From assembly GCA_039707465.1 (NCBI GenBank), contig CM077643.1, forward strand, positions 325,195,919-325,259,918: a stretch of DNA of 64,000 bases, written 5' to 3'. The notes below the pieces were generated by a model. The model did not search any database and had not been told where the DNA came from. It worked only from the letters and a program-made list of their open reading frames with translations. Numbering within the stretch: the stretch's first letter is position 1; every line of letters starts with the position of its first letter. The position numbers and the translations under genes were made by a program. Positions 22,831-35,925 of this stretch are shown piece after piece. Source of the DNA: Rhabdophis nuchalis. Its lineage: Eukaryota; Chordata; Lepidosauria; Squamata; Natricidae.

Positions 22831-23945
22831 GTGTTTGTCATCTTGAATCGTTATCAAAATAATAAGGTGATATTAAAAGGTATTTCTATAGCTTTGGATT
22901 GCCCACCATACTGGCACATGTACCCATCTTACACTTCATCCAGAAAAACACAGCCAATGTTATGTGCTGGATGCCAGCATAACAGGGCTTATGACACTTT
23001 CAAGCAGCCATGTCCAACTGGTACACTCCATTCTCTTGCCTAAAACCAGGACCTGGAATAGTTTGAGATTTTGGAGTATGGGAATTATAATATTTTTGCT
23101 TAGTCTGAAATACCACCAAAGGGATCTCATCTTCATCTTTCAGGTAGTTTTCATGTCATATACACTGAAGTGTCAAAGGAATATTAAAACCACTGGTGCT
23201 ATGAAGCAGCTGGTGTCCTAAGTATGCCTGCATTTCCAGAGCAACAATTTGTTTTCAAAACTGTCTAACTTTGTTGTTATAAAAACTAACTAAGGATTCT
23301 TATAAATACATTACAAACAAACAAAAAAACCTTTTCCATATTGCTCAAAGTTTATCAAATATGTTAGTTACATTATTCGATTAAAGTTATATTACTAAAA
23401 TGCCAGACTTAATGAAAAGGCAATGTACGTAAAAATGTAATACTGTACATGATTTATTTTTCATTTAATTAAAAGGTAGTGTACCTTGTAAAGTAGCAAA
23501 AGATTTCCTATGTAAAAATTAATATCAGAGGCCATATTGAAAAACCTTGAATGCTTAGAAATACATCTTGTGAAACTAAAGTTCAGTAAGAAATATCTAA
23601 GTAGTATTAATTAAAAGAACACATAGTATTAATTAAAGTAGTATTAATTAAAAGAACACATGTAATCTATGAATTTGCAACTTTATTGAATTTAAAAATT
23701 AGTGTGTATATAACTTATATTTAAACATTTAAGAACCACAAATGACATATCTTCTTTAAAAACCACATTATTAGCTTTAGTAACCACTTATCAGAAATTC
23801 AAATCATTTATTAAAATATGCATAGGTAGGAACCAAAGAACATCTGCAGTAAATTTCTTTAGTCATATTTTCTTCCAATAACGTATGAACTGTATAGGAT
23901 GCAACCTCAAGAATTCAAGGATACTGTCTGCAATATGGATAAACT

Positions 23946-24147
23946 CAGGGGTGAAATTCAAATTTTTTCCCTACTGGTTCTGTGGGCGTGGCTTGGTGGG
24001 CGTGGCGTGGTAAGGATATTGCAAAATCTCCATTTCCACCCCACTCTGGGGCCAGTCAGAGGTGGTATTTGCCAGTTCTCCGAACTACTCAAAATTTCCA
24101 CTACCGGTTCTCCAGAACCTGTTAAAACCTGCTGGATTTCACCCCTG
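23946..24147. mobile_element. hAT-type non-autonomous element (CAGGGGTGAAATTC)
   Basis: Ends CAGGGGTGAAATTCA and TGGATTTCACCCCTG are inverted repeats, with exact 8-bp duplication GATAAACT at 23938-23945 and 24148-24155. The body contains GGTTCTGTGGGCGTGGC and TACCGGTTCTCCAGAACC. Sub-terminal motifs are shared with the cargo-bearing element at 12136-13803. Confidence 0.93.
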
Positions 24148-24155
24148 GATAAACT

Positions 24156-26280
24156 GCATCTTAAATCCACCTTCAAACTAGAAACATATATTGCATCACT
24201 ACCATTTAAACTGTAATCAAACAATTATACAGAGAAAGTAGAAGCCAATAAATTAGTTTCATTTTGAAACACCAACATTTCTATAATTCAAAGTGGGTAA
24301 CTGATTAAATATGAAGGGAAAAAGGTAAGAAGACTAATGGCCGTTTACAACTGGTACATTCTATAAAGCACACCCATTGTTCCAAACTTTGTTAAACCAG
24401 AAAGAATAAAACAAGAGTTTACTTTAGAAGAAATAACTTAAGGCACAAGCTATGTAAATAAATATTTCCCTAAGTCTGGATGCAAGGGAAATATTTGAAA
24501 GACATTCAACCCAATTCTGTATATATTTACTCACACATCCTTCCGATGTGATAAACAACAACATTACAATTGGAAAGACTGCTGATATCAATATCTCTCA
24601 ATAGCTGAGAGAAATGTCTCTTGTTAATCAAAGGAGTAGATCATCTTGGCTTATCTTATTCCTATCCTTCCTTTTCAAAGTTGCATAAATCAAGTACTTA
24701 AAAGTATTAATACAATCAATTAGTTAAAGTTTTGCTAGAAAATTATATAAATGCTGGGTTATTTTGATGTTTATCTGAGCTTGTTTTAATACTCTAATGC
24801 CACACAATCAGTGATTTTATCAAACTATAAAACCTGGAAACAACTAAGTTTTTCTAGGTACAATAATAATTTAGAAAACACAGATAGTGCACTAAATACT
24901 TGCAGCATTGTTGATATCTATTCAGTTTACAAGCCTACCCACATCCCATACAGGACTTCTGTATTTTAATTCTAACCTTTAAAGTAGAATCTTGGAATCA
25001 TTTATGTTCAAAGAAAAAAAGTATCTCTTTAGCAGAGCTTAAGCAAAGGAGAAATATAATCACAAGCATAATACTTCCTGAGCAAAGTGTTCATATAAAA
25101 GAAGGTTTTTTATCCCCATTTCATATAATTACTAACTACAATAAGACACAATACTTTCTTCAAACTCTATTTTCCCTCATACCACAAAATCCTTAAAGAG
25201 CTGCTCTATGCTCTTTTTTAATACTAACAAGCAATCATTTCACCTTTGTTAAACAAAAATTCAGCAGCTTCTAGTAAAGCTAAATAAGACTGCTAATTTC
25301 TTTGTGCTGAGGAAATTATGTTAATTGAAAAATAATGTGAAAAACCCTGAATACAAATGTGGATTTTTCTTCCCAACTATTTGTTTACCACAAAGTTGGA
25401 GAAATTTCAAACAAAAGTGCAACGCAATAAACAAAGCCTTAACATAAACGATCAACTAAGGAAGAATTTAAATTTGGTTTAAATCATTTACTACAAAGTG
25501 ATACCATATTCTAATAATGGAGCGTAAGAAATCAGAAGATGGTTCAAGAGTGCTGTACTTTCTAAATGATGCAAGAAAGCCATCTAGTGTTAACATTTAA
25601 AATGAAAAGTGACCAAAAAAAAAAAAGACTGGATAAAGTATACACTTAAAAGAGTCTTTGCCACAATATAGATGTTTCAAGCAATACTTTGGAAACCAGC
25701 ACTTGTATTCAGAAACAACTCTTCAAATATGTTTCAATAAAACAACACTTTCCTTCATATATTGAACATAGACTTATGGTAATGGTCAGGGCAGTGTTGT
25801 GAGCTTTGTGAACTAAATTCCCAACAGCAGTGTGAAGCCCTTCTAAGTGAAAGTTGAACAAAAATTCATAAAATGGGGGTATCCTTTTTGCATCACAACA
25901 GGGCACCATCTACTTTAAAGAAATCCAGAAAATTAAACAAAGGGAATAGGTGTGCACAGATATTCAGAGGGTGGGCAGGATCCAAGAACTGGCAGCAACA
26001 GGAGGGGGGGGACCGGGACATTTCTTTGTGATTTTTCATACATAAAACATTACAGCCACTGAATTTGCAGCAGATGGCAGTTTTTCCCCCCCTCATCTAG
26101 GAAGAAGCAAGATTCTATCCACCATAAGCTATTTCTCCTCGGAGAGAAACATATCTGAGATACAAGTACACACATCCCCACAGGACAGCGTTCTTCTAAA
26201 AGTCAGTGGATAGGGCTCATAGCACTGCCAGTGCAAGAATAATGTGCATATAATGTATCTGTGGCGATGGTCAAAATGTA
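24156..26280. other. No recognised feature
   Basis: AT-rich part of SIPA1L2 intron 1 next to the CpG island. Poly-A runs occur near 25615-25626. No repeat class was recognised. Confidence 0.5.
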
Positions 26281-26289
26281 CCAGCTATA

Positions 26290-27870
26290 GCATTGCAGGG
26301 CGAGAGGGGCCACAGCGGTTGTGGCAGGCGACTTGTCCGATCCTTTGCATTCCCCACACACACACACGCACACACCTTGCTCTTTTTTTTTCCACGGGAG
26401 GGGCCCGATCCCCCACGGCAGGCAGGCAGGCGAAACAACAATTCCTGGCGTCCTCACTTCTCCCCGCTCCAGTCACACCTCCCTCCCTTCCGACCGCCCA
26501 TCCCGTCTCCCTCGGGGGCTCCAGTGGGGAGAAATTCACGGTCGAGCGCCCGATGCCCAAAGGGGACACGGCAGGTCTCGGGGTCAATCTTGCCAAGCTA
26601 ATAAAATTTCTCACGCTTCTCTTCGTGGGATTCCCTCCCCCCTCCTTCCCCTCCCCAAAGGTTGAAAAGAGGGGCGCCCTTTCTTTTCTTCCCCAAACAC
26701 CACCTTTCACGCGACACACACACACGGGGTGCCGTTACCCGCCTCCCCAAACTACAAAAGACCCCCCCCCCAAAGTCTTCTCGCTTCTTCATCAGTCCAA
26801 AAAGGCATCCCGGGCGTCTGATAGGGAAGGGAAGCCGCTTTCCGAAGGGAAGCAACGTCCGTCCCAGCTCCCCCACCCGCTCTCCTTGCAAAGCCCCGCG
26901 GGGGAAAACTAACATAGGGCGGGCGGAGACGGCGACCCTGACTCCCTTACCTTCCTTTTTCCATAATCAGGTCGCCCGAGCGGGCTGCTTCCCAGCCAGG
27001 AGCTCCATTGAGCTCCGTCGCCCGTAGATCTCCGCTCCTCTTAAGAGTCACACGCACGTTTGAACGATTGCCGGGCAGCGCTCTTCGGGAGGGCGGAGGG
27101 GGGGGGAAGAGAAATTCTCCCGTAAGGAGGGAGGGAGGGATGGAGGGGGCGGGCGACCAGCGGCTAGTTCCCCGCCGCGCGCCACCTGACTGTATCCTCA
27201 GCGCAGAGTCGCACAGGCAGCCCAGGCGAGCTGCGGCTCGGTCCGCCTCAGCCGCCGGATGGGAGGGGGAGAAAGGAGAGGCAGACTCGCTCCTCTCCCC
27301 GGACACGCCCCGCCAGCGCCTCATTGGCTCCCGTCGTTCGAGGCGTCCCCCCCGGCGCGCGCGATTGGACCGCGCCCTTTCTCGGAGAAACGCCCCGTTG
27401 CCCAGCCTCTTGCCGCTCCTTTTCCTTCCTTTCTCTTCTTCTCTTTTTTTCCCCCCTTCTCTTTTTTACAATGGTTTTTTTCCCCCGGCCGTGGGAAGCC
27501 GCCGCCGCCTTCTGTTTTTGTCTTTCTTTCCCAGGCAGCAAGGGCGGGGTTCGTCTCCTGACAGTTCTGCTTTTTTTTTTTTTTTGCTTTTTTTTGGGGG
27601 TGGGGGGGAGATATCCTCACTGGGGAAAGTTTATGTGCGGAAAGCCCTGAGTGGAGCAAGTGGTCACTCGGGGTTGCTGGTTCGCGATGCGCGTCAGAGC
27701 TGGTCGGTACGACCCCCAGTGGCTTTTGCTAAGAGGCTTGGCCGGATCGCAAACTCTTCGTCCTTTTTACGATGATGGAGGGAGCCGAGGTGCTAAACGA
27801 AAGAACGGAAGGAGGTTGCAAGGTTAGGTCCTTCTGAAAAGTAAGGTTGGCTCCGGGATTGCGGAGAAGG
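26290..27870 (-). promoter_or_regulatory. SIPA1L2: CpG-island promoter of SIPA1L2 (inferred)
   Basis: A GC- and CpG-rich block stands out from AT-rich flanks. Promoter signals point to the minus strand: CCAAT boxes as ATTGG on the plus strand at 27323-27327 and 27364-27368, and a GC box (CCCCGCC plus, 27308-27314). A splice donor at 26950-26946 follows in the same direction. SIPA1L2 is the only gene downstream on that strand. The part near 26.3-26.9 kb would be the start of intron 1. TATA is not seen, typical for this promoter class. Long frames on both strands are composition artefacts. Confidence 0.75.
26951..27280 (-). other. SIPA1L2: SIPA1L2 non-coding exon 1 (5' end approximate)
   Basis: The 3' end is set by GGAAG/GTAAGG on the minus strand, a good donor. 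The 5' end is set loosely 40-100 bases below the CCAAT boxes. The exon contains an ATG at 26964-26962 near its 3' end that opens a short upstream ORF. No SIPA1L2 coding sequence is present, consistent with a 5' UTR exon. Confidence 0.6.
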
Positions 27871-27879
27871 CTTCGTGGA

Positions 27880-29780
27880 CCCCTCCAGCCGTAACATGCA
27901 CATATTTTTTGGTCGAGAGGTTGAGCGTTTCCAAAATAAGCTACTGATCACAGCTGTTCAATTTCAAGATTGGGGGGGGGGGGACGGACACGACAACGTT
28001 ACGGCCCATAATAAGATGCTAGATCAAACTTTGCAGACAGGATCCTCCATGTTATTGAGCTACAACTCTCCTCCATCCTTCCTCAGCCAACATAAACCGG
28101 TTGAAAATGTAATTCCGTACATCTGGAGGTTGTTGGTTGGGATGATTGTAATGTACTATAATTTAGAGATCTCTGCTGGAACAGATACCCCACCGTAAAA
28201 CTGAGCACCCAACCAACAAAAAACGATTTCAAGGAAGAGAAACATTTTGGATTATCACTATGAGCTAATAGTAACAACAATCTCACACCTATCTGACTTC
28301 CTTGTGTATCACATTCCCAACAAACCTATTATGTTTAGTAAAGTTATTCACAGTATCAGCATAACTTCCTACCAGATTTTCTCGCCCACATTACTCCCAA
28401 AGAAGAAAATTTATACACTATATACCAGACAATGTATGTCATGCCTGGCAATCTAAATGGGTTTAAAAATATGTTAAAGGTCTTCCCACTGTTCTGCAAT
28501 CAAACCCGCTTCTCTAATGGTTAGGCTTGTTTTTTTTTTTTTTTAATGTACATTTATTTGAATTTCAAGCCTTTGAACTTCCCAAATAGTTGATCACAGT
28601 TCAAAATGGAGGCTGGAATGTAAAAAATATTAGAAGGATATGAATCCATTTTATAAAGTGACATTTATTTAAAGCATTAGTTCTTCAGCTAAAGGAAAAG
28701 CACATCCTGTAATAAAGGAAATCTGAATTTATTGAATTTGACAATATAGTGCTGGCAAGAAAACTCCGCAGAAATTAGTGAATTAACTACACATTGGTTT
28801 ACAGCAAAGCTAGTTTCCAAGTCTGAAAGATAAAGATCTTCATGCCATAAGTTTGAGTGAATTGTAAAATCCATTTCTCTGTCAAGTGACTTTTCAAATT
28901 GGTATAATTCATCCCCCAAATACTTTCTTACCATCTTTGAAGACCTGGAATTTCCTATTTATCTAAATACAGGGAAATTGCATAGATCCTTAGCAGAAAA
29001 AAGACAGTTTCTCTCAAAACTTTTGTATAGTAAACTATATATTTATTACATGTTTTTGCACATGATTTGCCTGTCACAATTTCAGTTCTTTACCAGACTG
29101 GCATTGGGGATTAGTCATTGCTGAATGACTTTCACTGTATTTTGAAACAAGTAGTACAATGACATGCACAAGAATCCAACTGTCATCTAAATCTCATTGT
29201 TATGACTAATCTTGAAATAGAGCAGACACTACAGTGACACTGACACATACTCAGGATTGTTCTGAAATATGCAACCAACCAAGTTTTCATTTTTACCTTG
29301 AGTTTTCCCACGCAACCAGACTTCTTCCTGACCTGCTTTACTATACTATGAAATTTTTCCCAGATGCCTTGCTTTAAATTTTACACAATATTAATCCAAC
29401 TATTGGGGCAAACAATTCTGTGAAGGATTTCCCATTGTTTTTAAAGAACAAATGAAAGTCATATTGAATGCTCCACTGTGAGTAGCCAAGTTCACATCAG
29501 TATCATCTAAAATGTACTCTCCCATGTAAATTCTGAATGTAGTTACATATTCATCCATGAAAACGTATCTCTCTTCAGAGGGTTTTTTTTGCCAAACAGA
29601 GAGCAATTCATGCATTCCATAAACACACATAATGCATAGTTCCAGTGATATGCTCAGCAAGCTGGTATTTCATCAAAAATGATCAATTTATGTAGTATAC
29701 TGAGGCATTGCAGTGATCATATTTTACTGTAGTTGAATGAATATTACTAGTTGAATAGCAGTAAATCATCATCATTAGAT
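27880..29780. other. Upstream intergenic DNA, nothing recognised
   Basis: AT-rich DNA on the upstream side of the SIPA1L2 promoter. A poly-G tract lies at about 27972-27983 and poly-T at about 28530-28544. No gene or classified repeat is seen. Confidence 0.5.
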
Positions 29781-29794
29781 ATACAATTTGAAAA

Positions 29795-30460
29795 GTGGCC
29801 TGGACTCAAGGAGAACTAAAAGCCTTGGATAGGAAGACAGACAAAGCTAGGACAAAGAATCCTGCCCTTCCTCCATGCAGCAATGTTGACAGACTCTACT
29901 TATTAAAGAAAATAGATGGGTGTGGAATTTTGCAAGTACATAGACAGTTGAAGAAGAAAAAAGAGCATTGGAAGAATATGTGATGGACCCTGAAGAAGAT
30001 GCCATAAAAGCTTATCAGCAAGAACTGGTGAGACACAGAGTAGATAAAGTAATAGAAAACGAAGAAAGTAAAATGCTCTGGGACTTTAGAATTCAAGAAC
30101 TTGCCACATGATATCCCACACTTAACAACTGTTAAGATGTAACACCACAGTCTGGTGATGTTATTATACCTAGGGGCAGCAGAATAAAAAAGAAAGAACT
30201 AGAGGAAAAATCACAAAATATAAAGACTTACAAATAGAAGTAGAACAAATATGGCAAAAGAAAGCAAAGATAATGCCAATAGTAATAAACTTTGGGTGCA
30301 GCCGCAAAACATCTGGAGCAATACTCAAACATCATCACATGAACAAAATCACCATCAGTCAATTTCCAAAGGCAGCTTTACTTGGAACAGCTTACATCCT
30401 GCAATGATACTTTTAATGCAATCAAACCATAACATCTGCCTATGCCAGATTCTTGGGAAG
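29795..30460 (+). mobile_element. R4/Dong-like LINE C-terminus, decayed
   Basis: A frame reads LKALDRKTDKARTKNPALPP, then NVDRLYLLKKIDGCGILQV, the hallmark LDRKT...DVDRLY...GGRGL block of R4/Dong-type LINEs. Further on, IWQKKAK, IMPIVI and KAALLGTAYILQ (with frame shifts) match the end of such ORFs. The copy is inactive, with several frame breaks. A shorter relative lies at 61840-62160. Confidence 0.7.
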
Positions 30461-30469
30461 GACTTGATA

Positions 30470-32830
30470 GGTACATGAAAATGCCAAGTCCAATCTGAAA
30501 ATCTATCTAACCAATTATAACAATATCCATTTTGTATGTAGGTGATTGGGTGAAAGTCTTTCATGTATATATACATATTGATTTGATTTTTATGCCATCA
30601 AATTGTTTTTGACTCCTAGTGACCTCATAGATAGATTTTCTTTAAACAATCTCTGTGTACTAATTAATGTGTATCAATATCTACATTACCTCTCTTTACC
30701 CTCTTAAAAAATACCATATAAAATTACAACAGCTATCTTGCCTTCCCACTCAGTATTTATTATCCCACAAATGCTAATTAAATATTCTGGCTATGTTTAG
30801 ATTCTTTTTTTCTTTATAATCTGCCACTTTTTTCCTTAGGGAAAATTAACAGATGTATTGTTGTAATACAATACACACAAAATACCTTCAGCACTATTCT
30901 TAGTCTAAACTGCAGTACAACAAAATCCATTTCACACTTGCATAGTAGCAAATTTACTCTAGAGTAATGAAGCTTAATGTCTATCGAGTTTTTCAAAGTA
31001 TAATACAGGTTCATTGTACCATGTCCACAATACACATTGTCTTGAGGAAAGAAGAATATATGACTCTTTACCACTAGGTGTCCTCTATTATTTTTTTTCT
31101 GCGGTGTTCTACAAAATTAATTTTGCATCTTAAAAATCTGCAGTCCTTACAAAAATAGGAACATCTGCCTATCACATTTCAGTTATAACTGAAGCAGTCC
31201 ATGAAATATTAGCTGCTATTACAATGTGAATTCATTTGAATGCGATGCCTTCACTGAACTGCTAAATGTAATCTTATTTGTGTATTTATTAACCACATTT
31301 ATATGGCCACCCAAATCATGCAAAGTGACTCTGGGTAGCTTACCCCATTAATTTTAATACTTTATGGCTACTATAAACATTACTGTACTTGGCCTCAGAC
31401 TAATCTGTTCATTTTTTCTCAGGGTTTTATGTGCGCATGTGATACTTCATATACTTCTTTGTAAGATGAATGGCAATCTCAGAGAGCTGTATTCAGATAT
31501 TTCTTTGTATAGTTTTTGTATCCCTTACTGTCAGGCTAACACATAAATCAGTTCAGCAGTCTCTAGAAATCTGACAGAATAGACATTTATTTTATTGCAC
31601 AACTCAAAATGAATGTTATAAAGTCAGATAGTTTTCTCTGGCCACAATTACTGCAAACTGTCAAAATGTTTTCAGATGAAGCATTCCATTAGATTTTTTC
31701 CCCCATCTTGACTCCATCTCTCCATTTCCTATTTTTCCATCCTTATTTTTTTCCCCCTTCTGAAACAAGAAACCAGGCTTTGACTTGGATTTTTAACAAA
31801 TTGTTGATTTTAAACATGCTTACTCTGAGGGAGGGGAAAAGGTCAGTGGAGTTGATAGAAAAGGTATCGGACTATCCAAAGAGTCAGAATTAGTTTTAGG
31901 ACTGTGATGTATTAACTAATTTAATCAAGCATTCTCTGTGCCAGAATAACATTCACAAGTTGTACATTTGTTATGGCTTGAAAGTTCCAAATACTTATCA
32001 TTATCAAGGGAGCAACAATACAGTAAGAGAACAATCAGGGTTTTAAAAGGCCTGTAGCCAGTGATCTTTCAATGTCATTCTCCTTGCTTTCTCCACTTGA
32101 AGTCAAAGACTTTCAACTACCAGATCTGTACTTGCTAAATAAAGAAGTCAATTTTATTGGCAGGGTAAGGTTCAGTTGCAAATGTGATTTTAAAACATGT
32201 ATTGACTCGTTCTTAATAACCATCACTTATGCTTACTTCTGAGAACATCCACTGACCAGTACCTCTTTCAGATTTGCTTCTCCTTTTCCTCCCTTGGGTC
32301 CTTCTGGGACAATGTCTTCACATTTTTATTATTCTTTCCGAAATAAAGTTATCAAAAAAATAGTATGAATGATTACTTAGCGTTATCTGTTGGGGAGGGG
32401 TTAGGGATTCTTTTATACCAATCGAGCAAAAATAAATGTGCAATGGCAAAGAAAACCCGAAAAAATAAACAAATGTCAAATCAGGAAGTGTGTAATATAC
32501 ATACATTTAGAAGCCACTTTACTCATTGTTTGCATATCATTTAATACAATCGGCCACAGTTCCTTGTTAGACTTGTAGCAGGGTTCAGGGTTTTAAGAAG
32601 CTATTTTACAAGGGTTATATGCTAAGAAGTTGGTTTGCATTTGTTTTCATAGGGGAACAGAACTCAAGCCCATGGTTGGTCCAGCATGGGGGAAAGGGAG
32701 GGTATAATCCTTGGTCTTCTCTCTCATGCTTTTAAACATCTATATGAAGCCATTGGGAGATAATCATTTTGGAGAATTATTATAATACAAAGAGTATAAA
32801 TAACTTTACATTATTACCTTGGATAAGTAG
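30470..32830. other. No recognised gene
   Basis: AT-rich. A tRNA-SINE-like scrap (TTTGACTCCTAGTGACCTCATAGAT) sits at about 30608-30632 and an old LINE tail (CACATTTATATGGCCACCC) near 31292-31310. Nothing else is supported. Confidence 0.5.
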
Positions 32831-32839
32831 AAAATGTTA

Positions 32840-33560
32840 TCGAAGTCTTGAGTGGCTGCCTGGAGGCCGAGAGAGGCTGGATAAGAAGAACTAAACTCAT
32901 TAAACCCTAGCAAGACAGAAGTACTGCTGTCAATAAACATACGTCAATACTGTCTTTGAGATTGCATTCTCCATGAAGAGGTAGCTGTATGAGTTTGAAA
33001 TTTTTGAAATTTTCCTAGACTCTTGACTCCCATTAATTCTTTGCCGAGCTTTGGCTGGTGCTCTAGTTACAGCATTAACCAGGTCCCCTGACTACTGCAC
33101 CATGCTCTATGTTGAGACTGCCTTTGAACAAGGCTTTGAAGCTACAAGTGGAACAAAATGCATTTGCCAGACTTCTAGTGGGTCATATCTGATATTGCAA
33201 GATAAAATCTATAAAACCAACCTGCATTACTTGCTTGTAAGCTTCCGGGCTCAATATGGCACACATTCATCAAGTTACATTAGGGACTGCCTTTTCCAAA
33301 CTAATTCTGACCACTATATAAGACCATCAAGAGATAGTTTAGTAATTATTGTGACCAGTGAAAGGACTATACCACAAGGCAGGCCTTCTCTATAGTTGTC
33401 CCAATTATCCCCAAAGATAAGATGGGCATCCTTTGCTCTTAGCATTCTAAAAAGTCCCTTTCTCAGTAGGCATTTGAACTGAGCTGATGATGTGTCTGGG
33501 CCACCATTTCCAACTAGGTGTGCTTGGTCTGAATATTCTAAACTCTGCTAAATATTCTTT
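32840..33560 (+). mobile_element. L2-like LINE fragment, old
   Basis: Decayed frames recall L2 ORF2: LSP-like SPDYCTMLYV (for LDYCNALY), LHYLLVSFRAQYG, SSYIRDCLF (for xYLRDRL), and PQGRPSL near the end. Stops and frame shifts are frequent, so this is an ancient copy. A 3' tail is not clear. Confidence 0.55.
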
Positions 33561-33673
33561 TTTATATATATTTTACTGTTAAGTAAATTGGGGTGGAATA
33601 GAAATTGTAGAAATAAAACCCCATATAAATAGACTCTGTCCAGCTGAAGCTCCAAATTACATCCTGGAAAGAA

Positions 33674-33768
33674 AGAAGGAAGGAAGGAAGGAAGGAAGGA
33701 AGGAAGGAAGGAAGGAAGGAAGGAAGGAAGGAAGGAAGGAAGGAAGGAAGGAAGGAAGGAAGGAAGGA
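33674..33768 (+). repeat. (GGAA)n microsatellite
   Basis: About 23 uninterrupted GGAA units. GGAA is the core ETS-factor binding motif, so such arrays can act as binding platforms in some genomes, but nothing here shows that. Confidence 0.97.
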
Positions 33769-33839
33769 TGAAAAGGAGGACGGATGAGAATAAAGAAGAC
33801 TTGATCTTATTCCTCCCAATGCATTAATCAATTCCTCCT

Positions 33840-35660
33840 TTTCTGTGACCTACCAGCAATCGACACACAATCTTTAAAGGTTACACTGCAAATAATGCAT
33901 TCCTCCTCTAAATACATATTTCAGCTGATATGTTGGATAAACCCAATTTTCTTGTCAAGCGTGATGAGCCCTGGTAAGCAGCAGCATTGACCTGGCCTTG
34001 GTTGATTTCAAAAATATTTCAGAAGTCAGGTTATGCTTTGAAGGGAGACTACCAGCAAATCCCAGGTGGAGAACTGACTATGAAGTTAAAAAACTATTCC
34101 AGAAGACTGAAATAGAAAATAACTTCTGTGTTGTGGTGGTGGGGGAAAACCAATATAAAGTTACAAGGTCAGGTCAAGAAACAGAGAGTGCAAGGATTGC
34201 AAAAAAAAAAATGTATTGATGTAGGAAATATTAACAAAGTCTTAAAGATCTGTCCAAAGCTTTCACTTTCACCTTTTTAAGGACAAACTGATCGAGGTAG
34301 AATTGTTCTGAATTTCTTGAGCTTTCTACTTTCCTAGGAGTGAGCAAGTATTTTGTCTGTCCTGTTTCCTTCTCAAGGCTAGAGCTAATTTCTTCTACAA
34401 GGTCTCAGGTTCAATTCAAAACTATTTATTTTAACTAATGAAGGTACATAGTAAACAAGGCCTCCAAGTAAGCAAGCAACTTATATCTTAAGCTGCTACA
34501 GGGCTGGTCCTGCTGTAAGTAAGGCAAGGCAGCTGAACCATTGAAAACGGTCAACGTATGCCATTATAGTCAATAGAACAAGAAGCAACCAGTCTGGTTC
34601 ATGGAGCAAATCCCATCAATTTGAACAAGTTGTGCTTTGAGTCGTTCTATCAGCAATAGCCATTTATGTAGTCCAATATATTGTTGCATATCACACAAAA
34701 TAATGAGATTTGTAGAACAATCCCATTTGTGTGAATTAAAGCTCATTAGTTGAATTCATAAAACACAGTTAGCCAAATTCAAATTAGCAAAACAGAATTG
34801 CTGCATTTACATGACATGCTTTTCCCAGCACACATTATAAATTAAACAAAGTGATATGCCAACAAAATAGTGGAATTTCCTACAAAAGTCACATCCCAAA
34901 ATACAATACATTTGTTTTAGCCTGATCTAGCATACTATATGAAGCCTTTGAGTTCGAATGGATGTTTATAGATTACATTTGCAACTGTACAGTATTAATG
35001 AAAGGTTTTTTTTAAACAAAGTAAATATTAAAGTGCCTTCTAGATAGTTCCAATAATATTCAATAATAAGATGAAGCATGTTGGAGAGATGTCTCAAATT
35101 TTCTTGCACTTCGAACAAGATTCATAATGTGTTAATAAGTACTTGGTTGGCTGCATTTCAGAGATGGTGAAAACAATACTTCTAACCCATTGATCACTTT
35201 GCTGGAAAGAAAGTTTAATACTAAAAAGGCTTAATTTTGTCCTTGCATTCTTTGGGCTATATCTGTATTACATCTATGAATCTGGATATGCCCTTCGAAA
35301 AAACAGAGTGCAACCAAACAAACTTGCAAATAACTTGTAGTATTCCAGGAAGAACTCTAATATTTATATATAAAACAAGTAACCCACCAACCTTGAATGG
35401 TAGTTATGTATGGGCTCAGGTATGTTTGCTTTGGCTCCCTGCCTGGAAATAGAGGGAAAAATAGAGGAGGAAAAAAGATACAAACTTCAAAGGTCATATT
35501 GGTGAGCCTTAAAAAAAAACCCCATGTGTACAAACCTGATGCGAACAGCATAGTAGGAATTTCTGAGTATCGTTTTCTACACTCTGAAATATTGCACAGT
35601 GGAAGAATTGCAGAAGTGGGAGAGAAAGTCCCATTTATGCAAACAGGGAAGTAACTTCAA
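33840..35660. other. No recognised feature
   Basis: AT-rich intergenic DNA; no coding or repeat signature recognised. Confidence 0.5.
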
Positions 35661-35670
35661 AACCTTACGT

Positions 35671-35784
35671 CAGGGGTCTCCAATCTTTGCAACTTTAAGT
35701 CTGAAGGACTTCAGCTCCCAGACTTCTCCAGCCAGCTTTGCTGAAGTCCTTCAGACTTAAAGTTGCAAAGGTTGGAGACCCCTG
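35671..35784. mobile_element. Foldback hAT MITE, copy 2
   Basis: Starts CAGGGGTCTCCAATC and ends GGTTGGAGACCCCTG, with exact 8-bp duplication CCTTACGT at 35663-35670 and 35785-35792. At 114 bp it is longer than copy 1 because the GAAGTCCTTCAGACTTAAAG arm is present on both sides. Confidence 0.94.
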
Positions 35785-35925
35785 CCTTACGTGATTTCTC
35801 CTTATGATTGGATGACAACTGAGAAACAAATAGCTGTCAAATAAACCAGAGCAAGAGTTGAAAAATTGAAGGTTTTTTTTGTATGTGTGTATGTATGTTT
35901 GTATGTGTGTATGTGTACTATATAC

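Larger units (their letters stand above)
3575..26950 (-). other. SIPA1L2: SIPA1L2 intron 1 (inferred)
   Basis: This is the interval between the CpG-island exon 1 donor (26950-26946, GTAAG on the minus strand) and the proposed acceptor at 3573-3574. It is AT-rich and contains only repeats: L2, CR1, SINE, hAT and pogo-like copies listed separately. That it is one intron is inferred from the donor, the CpG island and the usual SIPA1L2 structure of a non-coding first exon far from the coding exon. No transcript evidence is available. Confidence 0.7.

Noticed and set aside
26244..27775. Several frames of 100-255 codons in the CpG island
   Set aside because: GC-rich composition gives long open frames on all strands; peptides are low-complexity and unrelated to known proteins. 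The interval is explained as promoter, exon 1 and intron start.
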